A DNA stretch of 64,000 bases from Turbatrix aceti (Eukaryota; Nematoda; Chromadorea; Rhabditida; Panagrolaimidae): positions 7,877,725 through 7,941,724 of the forward strand of contig OZ017769.1 of NCBI GenBank assembly GCA_963969345.1, in the 5' to 3' direction. The position numbers were made by a program, and so were the translations under genes. Numbering within the stretch: position 1 is the stretch's first letter; every line of letters begins with the position of its first letter. This document shows, one piece after another, positions 57,701-64,000 of this stretch. The notes under the pieces are model-generated. The model searched no databases. It was not told the origin of the DNA and saw only the letters and a program-made list of their open reading frames with translations.

Positions 57701-60700
57701 TATGAAACCATCCGGACGCTGGCGTATTCGCCGGCGTCTACGTTGTTTGGATCAGGCTCGGGAAGAGGCGGGTCAGGTGGACAACAGCACACCGGAAACA
57801 TGCACCTGCCCACGGACACCCCGATGGGAGTCCGCGCCGAAGCAGAATCGTCATCTGCGATTCGTCTCTCCTGGACTGATCCCGAACGCGTCTTTGACCC
57901 GTATTATACGGTAAAATACTGGTCGAGTGGAGACAATTATGGAAACATCAGATTTGTGAACACTTCCGAAAACGAAGTCCTGATCACCGATCTTCGTCCG
58001 AACATGGCCTACGAATTCGCGGTGAAACTCATGGACTCACCGTACTGGTCGATGACCGTGTCAAATCGGACGCAATCTGCTCCGCCGTCTTCCGCGCCGA
58101 GGGATTTGACAGTGGTCCCGCCGCGATCTGGAGACCATCATAATGGACCGAATTACGTGACGCTCAACTGGCAACCGCCAAAGTATGCTAATGGAGACAT
58201 TTCTGATTATTCGGTGCTTTACACGTACCGACCCGAGCAGCACGATCATGAGTGGCTCGTGGACTCAGTCCCCGGCGACAAGTTGTCAATGATCATCGGA
58301 AAACTGATCCCGCATACGACGTATTATTTTAAGATCCAGGCGAGGAATTCGAAGGGTATAGGCCCATTTTCGTCGGTCGTACGCTTCGAACCATCAACCA
58401 AAGGCTTCGGTCGTATTGTGCCGGTCACGGACAATGGACGGAACCTGGTGGACGCAATCTACAGGCTCTGGGAGAGCAACAAGATCTACGTCGTCATCGG
58501 ATGTGTCAGCGTTGTCGTGGTGCTTGGAGTGATTCTATGCACGGTGCTCTGCCTCCAACGAGGTCGGGGCGGCTCCCGAGGCGGTCGCAGCAAAGGTGGC
58601 TATGTCGCGGGTCGAAAACGATCCGCCGGCAGTCAGGGAGCTCCGAGAGGCGGTCAGCCGGATTACTGGATTGCTAACGGCGGTCAGGTTGCCCGGCCTG
58701 TCATCGACCTCGACGGCACCGTCATGCACGATCTCGCCCGGCTCCACGATCCACAGGCCGTTGATTCGCCCCCGCCGAGATACCAGTCTGTTCCTGGTGA
58801 GTTTACAGGTCTTATTACGATTGATTCACAGGTCTTGCAACGCTTTTTGCCAGCTTTTTTACCCTTGTTTTTTTTCTTCGCTTTTTTTCCTCTGGCAATC
58901 CTCTTTTTTCTTTCTTGCTCATTTATCGTTGCTTATTTTGATTCAAGTTCACGGCATGTCCCATCCAAGTCCATCCCCGGTCATGACGAGTTCGTTCGAG
59001 CGAAACTCGTCAGAAGGCCAGGTCAGAGGACCGGCCAACATCCGACAACTTCAGCGACAGTCGCTTCCCCCTGTTCTCGCATTTTCCGTAGCCACACCGA
59101 CCCGAAAACATCGCCACCACGCTGCCGGCAGCGGGAGTGGTCGGGGCGATGACTCGGATTCGGCCCTGGGCACGCCGTCTCGCTCCGGCAGCACCCACGG
59201 CCATGGCGGGGGGTATCACGGTCCCCTGCCGCCACAGCCGGTGATTCAGAGCGCGAAACGGCAGACCATCAGTCTGCTGTCGTCGAGGAATCACAGTCCT
59301 CTGACAGCCGCTGCTGGGATCACCCATGGCGGAGGCGGTGGTGGAGGAGGAAGTTCTAGCGCCTACGTCAGCGACGCCGAGAGTAAGTTGGCTCTCTGTT
59401 GGTTGATTGGTTTACCGGTCGCGTCCTTCATCGTTTACCGTCCACCGTTCGGTCCGTCCCCGTCGGCACATGAGTTCTGTCTGGTCTGGGATGGGGTGAC
59501 GTTCAAATTTTTGGTTTGTGAACGAAAATGAACGTTTTCACTCACGGACAAAAAAATCGTTCGCGAACAAACTTTGAACATTTTTTTTTATCATTTGAGC
59601 CAAATTTCGTCCATTCAGACAAAAATACGTGAAATGCGTTTTGTAAGTTTTTGTACACTTTTTCGTAGCTAAAGCTGATTGTGAGTGACTTTTTTTGTAT
59701 TTTTTTTAATCAAAAAACAGAATTTTTGACTGCATTTTTTCAAATATACCAAACTTTTTGGGCCCATTTTTTTTGTTTTATTTGTTCGAAAAATTTTGAA
59801 ATGTTCGTGAACGAATTTATGTATAAAAAAAATGTTCATAAACAATAAATTATAAATTTGTCGTTGCCACTCATCCCTAGTTTTGGTCGAGTCCGAAGAT
59901 GTGTGATGTCTGGCGTCCCTGTTTGGAGTCCTCTGCAGAACTGCAGAAGCGTTGCGTGCCGAATTGCAGACAGACGTCTGCAATGAAATATTATAAATCG
60001 TAGCGGCATCCATCCCATGCGTGTAATTGGCAGTGCCATTTATGTGCGAAAACACTTTTTTTCAGTCTCGCATTTTTTATCGTTTTCTAAAAATATCCAA
60101 TGCCGGCTGCCTTTGGGAAATGGAGGAAGGAAGCTGAGTCATTTTCTCGGTGTGGTGTCAACAGCTCCGCTGGTGGCTGCAGTGTTTGGCGGCACTTTAC
60201 TTGATTATGCGCATTTTCTGTAGAAAACACTTTTTGCAGGCGTTTTTATCAGCTGCAAAAAAAAAGGAAAAGAGAAAAAATTGTGGGGCTGGTGTTGCGG
60301 CCTTTTTTTGCAGAACTATTTAATTATGGTTAGTTTCTGTGACCGTTAAGGCTACCGTATGTCTACCAACGCGTTTGCCAACGGTCGATGGTCGTCTGTC
60401 GTTTGGTTGCATTCTTTGTATCTTTCTTTCGTGTTGAAGTCAGATTTTTTTCAGTTCAAAATCGCTCAACTCTAATTCATTCTGTTCGTTCGTTGATGTC
60501 CGTGTCTTACTGTAGATGATGAGCTCGTGCTCATCTTCTTCTCGCACTGCCGGTGGAGATAAGATGTCTGTAGCTTGCTTGCTTGATTGCTTTGTATAAC
60601 AACACTGCACTTTGGCTTGCTTATTAATCCGACTTCTGCTTAACCCTGCAAAAAGTACTTTTTTACCTATTTTTAGAACACATTATTTTTGCAGGCAATG

Positions 60701-61804
60701 GTACGATATCCCGGTCGTATCATCACTCATCGACGAGTCTCGAAGGACGCCAGCGAACGCCGCAAATCGTCTACTCCGCCAGCAACCGACAGGTTTGTTG
60801 TCTCATTTGTTCAAACGAATTTTCTGCATTTTTTTGCTTTGACAGAACAGAGGCCATTTTGTGCAAAGAAAAGGCGTTTTTTTGCTTTTGTATAATATTT
60901 GAACAACGACAACGCAGGCAGGCAACACGAGAGTGATGCATGTATACGATCAAAATTACGTCAATCACCGACGAACGTGACAGTCTGCGCGCGCATGAGT
61001 ACACGTTTTTTTTTCTTCCTTGCTTTTTTTTCGAAGTGCGCGCAATCGCCTAAAACCTGTACGATAAGTGGTTTTTTTCGAGTGGTGCAGACTTCTTTGA
61101 AACGGCGTTGCACTTCATCGTTTCGTTTGTTGCCCAAAAAATTGAACGAACAAGTGTCGACCGACCAACGCGCGATCGATCTTTGGACTGACTGCCGAAT
61201 CTCATTCGACCTTTCTTTCACATCATTTTTTCAGCCTATCGCGAAAATCGACTTCGCAACCAACGACCATGCATCGTCGTACGGTGGATCGTCGACCGGG
61301 CTCGCGATGCCGCACACTCCGCCCCCGCAGTCTTCGGCACACACGGATTCCGGCGGATACAGGACCGTTCGGATGGGCAACCCGCTCAAGTCCTTCGCCC
61401 AGGGCATGATGCCGGTGCCACCGCCCGTACCGCCCCCACCGATGTCGCCTGCCGGCATCGAAACCCGCACAGCGCATATCGTGAGGCCAATCGTCGTCGC
61501 GGCGCCGAATAGCAGCCGGGGATCGCCCCTGACCGGGTCGAAGCCGTTCGGCAGCAATCGACCCCCTCCAGTCGGACGAGCCATCGCTCAGCCTCGAATA
61601 AACGTCGCAAATGATTCCGCGTACTCGCCGTACTCCTCGACGAGAGATTTGGCGGATACGAGCGCGGATCAGCACTCGGATGATTCGATGACGGCGTCGA
61701 AACAGCGACTCCATCAGGCAGCGTCCAACGAGGAACTCGCCATGGTCGAGATCGAGGGCATGATGCGACAACTCCAGGAACTGCAGAATGAACTGGCTCC
61801 CTGA
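51715..61804 (+). CDS. unc-40 / dcc: DCC/neogenin/UNC-40 netrin receptor, thirteen coding exons
   Basis: Axon-guidance receptor for netrin, 1626 aa. Exons: 51715-51727, 51791-51940, 52549-52744, 53825-54059, 54116-54188, 54685-55407, 55729-55824, 56052-56387, 56794-56957, 57005-58796, 58948-59382, 60695-60792, 61235-61804; the total is 1627 codons. The two first exons give a signal peptide ([20 protein letters not shown]). Four Ig domains follow, each with its cysteine pair (ELHC/YQC, FQC/YKC, LEC/YTC, FEC/YQC); Ig4 has the family-typical [12 protein letters not shown]. Then come six fibronectin III domains (about residues 510-1130), one membrane helix at about 1154-1179 and a cytoplasmic tail. 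The tail has a P1-like [10 protein letters not shown], proline-rich PPPVPPPPM (P2-like) and, at the end, a P3-like helix ([20 protein letters not shown]). Architecture is 4 Ig plus 6 FN3, as in the family. Exon 10 alone encodes FN2 to the P1 region. The 5' exons rest on phase and leader logic and are less certain than the rest. Confidence 0.93.
55857..55873 (+). repeat. Poly-T run in a DCC intron
   Basis: About 17 T in a row in the intron between coding exons 7 and 8; a slippage-prone homopolymer. Confidence 0.8.
56400..56759. mobile_element. MITE-like element, copy D, in a DCC intron
   Basis: Begins CAGGGTTGGGGGAAC and ends near TTATTCCTG, with many GTTCG/CGAAC blocks such as TTCGCGAACGTTCGCC. 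More diverged than copies A-C; target duplication not clear. It accounts for almost the whole intron between the first two FN3 exons. Confidence 0.55.
59479..59888. mobile_element. MITE-like element, copy C, in a DCC intron
   Basis: Begins TGGGATGGGGTGACG at 59487 and ends ACTCATCCCTAG at 59880. Flanks GTCTGGTC and TTTTGGTC agree at 6 of 8 bases. Internal CAGAATTTTTGACTGCATTT matches copy B in the same orientation. No ORF. Confidence 0.7.
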
Positions 61805-64000
61805 ACGAAAATTCAGCACCAATAACAACAACAACGAATCCGATGGTCTCAACGCGATTGCAGGTATCCCCAGAATCCTACCCATTTCCTCGCTCTTTTT
61901 TTTGCAGCAAAGAAAAAAAAGAAGAATTTTTGCGCCAGGCGTTTTTGTCTCGCACGTGATGGGTGCAGCAGACGGACGCGTCTGTCGCCGAATCCGAAAT
62001 TGACCCACTTTCATTTGTCTTATCCATTGTACGTATACGTGAACGTTTCGCCTGGTTTTTGCTTGGTTTTTGCAAATAAAACGAAACTTGAAAAAAGGGT
62101 GCGCGATCGGTCGGGAATGTGCCGGAATTGCAACAGCGTTTAGCCGGCGGACTTGAAAGACAGAGGCGGTTTAAACCACTCCACGGGGTTGTACCGGGAC
62201 GTATTATATAGTACTTTGCACGTCTGACCGCTTTGAATACTCCCCACCGCTGAAAAAGTCGCGCGGAGGATCCCAATGAACTCCAAAGGTCTCGTGACAT
62301 TTTTTATGTCGCCCTATAAAGTTTTTTTTTGTATCTATCTTTTGCAGTTTTATTCGTGGTATCTCTAAAATAAATCTGCACGCGATGTTTTGCGTCGTTT
62401 TGTGTTGTCTGGAAAAAAATTGATAGGCGACGGGAAATTTTTCTGGAGGAGGTGCCAGGTGCAGCGTGCGAGCGATTGTTACTGTATTCTGGCTTCCTCG
62501 GCGATCATCCACGGAACGAGAACGCCGGCTTATTAGACGCGTCTGTTGCATGCATTTTTTTGTTTAAATCCTTGCAATCGAGGATAATGTGTCTGGAAAA
62601 GAATAATAATGTGCCTGAGTTCGTATTTTGTTTTTGCACGCCATTTTTTTCTTTTTTCCTGCAAAAATACTGAATTTATCGAGGGCTGTCGAATTTTTCT
62701 TCTTTTTTCATTTTTCAGGGTCAATGTATTTAGATTTGAGTGGATGCGGAAGCAAAGAGGTGAGTGAGGTGAGGTGGTCTTCGTGGCGCAGGTGTTGTCT
62801 GTGTACCAAAAAATATTTATTTATTTACATAAATAAATATTTTCAGAAGGCGAAAAATGTGTTTTGTCCAAACGCGGAGCTTGCAGGCGTCTGCAGCGAA
62901 GAAACCGACTCGTGACCGTGGTGGCACCATCAGCAACAGCAGCGACCTCTGGTGCCACAGGCGGAGGCAAATAACACCGGTTGTTGTCGCCAAACGGTAC
63001 GTGCTTTGTCTTATTAGTCGTTGTTGGCACCACTGACGGTTCTGTGAACCCGACTAGTTATTTATTTTGGAAGCCAACAAACAAGCGAATGAATGTCTGT
63101 CTCGTCTCGGCGAAGAAGACATCTTGCTACTCTTCTTCTTTTTTTATAGTTTTCGCAATTTCAAAACCGGCCCCGAGTCTTTTTTGCAGCTTGATGTGCA
63201 TAAATTAGATTGTAAAACTCAAAATACTCGAGGCGTACATAACGCCCGTTAAAATATGCAGCATGGGGAAAAGAATAAAAATTCTTTTTTTTTCTGCAAC
63301 GCTTCTGGCCCTCCCTAGTAAAAAAAAATTTTGCAAGTCGGCTGCTCTCGTCGTGCTCGGTTGCTTTTTTTGCAGAGATGTGATAATGCCCCTCTCCTCT
63401 GATTTTCTGCTTTTCGTCCGTGCCTAAAAAATTATGCACGACTCGATGGGCGGCTTGTTTACAGGCTTGCGTCCTGACAAGGGGTATACCAGAAAAAAAG
63501 AAATGCCGTCAGAAAAGTCCGGTCTCCCGGTTCGGTCTCTGGAGTCTTGGGGGACGTAAACAGCCCTGGACAGGGCTTTGGCTCTGTGTGCCGTTGTCCC
63601 AAGAACCCAGACAGGTTTTCTGGTTCTTGAGCCCATTTAATTTTTTGGGCGCGCCCCATTCAGCTCCGGAAGCCTGAAAAAAAACAGCGAGGACCCCGCT
63701 GTGTTTTGTGTTTTTCAAAAATCTTCTGTGTGTTTTGTACTGGACCGGAATTTACTCTGTGTTTGCGTTATTGTGTCGTTCGTTCATTCACCTCCACTCC
63801 GATCGTGACCCATGTTCACTGGGATCACAGCATGCAAACTGCCTGGAGGGACCTTCTGGGAGAGTGGAAGACAAGTTTTTGTTTGTTTGTTTGCAGTCGG
63901 GTAGTCAATCGTCTGTCGTCTGTCGTCTGGCAGCTCATCATCATCCGAGTCCAAAGCAGGTCCCCCTCCCCCTGATTGCAACTTTTGTCGTCGTGTTTGC
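61805..64000. other. DCC 3' UTR and downstream DNA without a recognisable gene
   Basis: After the DCC stop, about 270 nt to a poly(A) signal. From 62.1 kb to the edge only short unsupported ORFs occur. A palindromic ATTTATTTACATAAATAAAT lies at about 62817-62837. Confidence 0.5.
62075..62080 (+). terminator. Candidate poly(A) signal of DCC
   Basis: AATAAA about 270 nt downstream of the stop at 61802-61804. Confidence 0.6.

Overview
The window is nuclear DNA of an invertebrate animal. Its genes are broken by mostly short introns with GT...AG ends and T-rich acceptors (typically TTTTCAG or TTTGCAG), spacing is loose, and non-coding DNA is full of A/T homopolymer runs. The encoded proteins are metazoan: a DCC/UNC-40 netrin receptor, SNRK kinase, Acinus, Nup153/NPP-7 and a PEPT-type peptide transporter. 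A non-vertebrate ecdysozoan (nematode or tardigrade grade) fits best, but the species cannot be fixed from the sequence. There are no rRNA genes, convincing tRNA genes, prokaryotic operons or CRISPR arrays.

Layout. 1-8.1 kb holds two minus-strand genes: the 5' part of Acinus (running off the left edge) and a seven-exon SNRK kinase. 8.1-11.5 kb is SNRK upstream DNA. 11.5-13.1 kb has two close plus-strand membrane-protein genes, one very small and one with an Ala/Pro repeat. 13.1-23 kb is a 10-kb stretch without recognisable genes. 23.1-25.8 kb encodes a four-helix membrane protein with a long tail. 25.8-31.5 kb is again gene-free. 31.5-32.9 kb holds an unrecognised two-exon gene.

33-40 kb is an accessory-like region: a small secreted four-cysteine protein gene and one or two relatives or remnants, two of them with TATA boxes; a hAT-like foldback element with a perfect 8-bp target duplication; a shorter inverted-repeat element; a duplicated 3' coding end; a tandem duplication; and a three-exon gene of unknown function. 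40.5-44.4 kb is a peptide transporter, 44.9-46 kb a doubtful two-exon gene, 46.6-50.1 kb Nup153, and 51.7-61.8 kb the complete DCC/UNC-40 receptor in 13 coding exons. The last 2 kb shows only the receptor's poly(A) signal and non-coding DNA.

I assembled the exons by reading splice sites and checking phase by hand. SNRK (1057 aa), Nup153 (888 aa), PEPT (781 aa), DCC (1626 aa), the 354-aa and 86-aa membrane proteins, the 252-aa protein, the 271-aa protein and the 83-aa secreted protein all sum to whole codons. A short inverted-repeat family (termini near CAGGGATGG, rich in GAAC/GTTC, about 360-400 bp) recurs five times, three of them inside SNRK or DCC introns. The genes have no obvious shared pathway. 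The liveliest place for something undescribed is the 33-40 kb cluster of small secreted genes and foldback elements.
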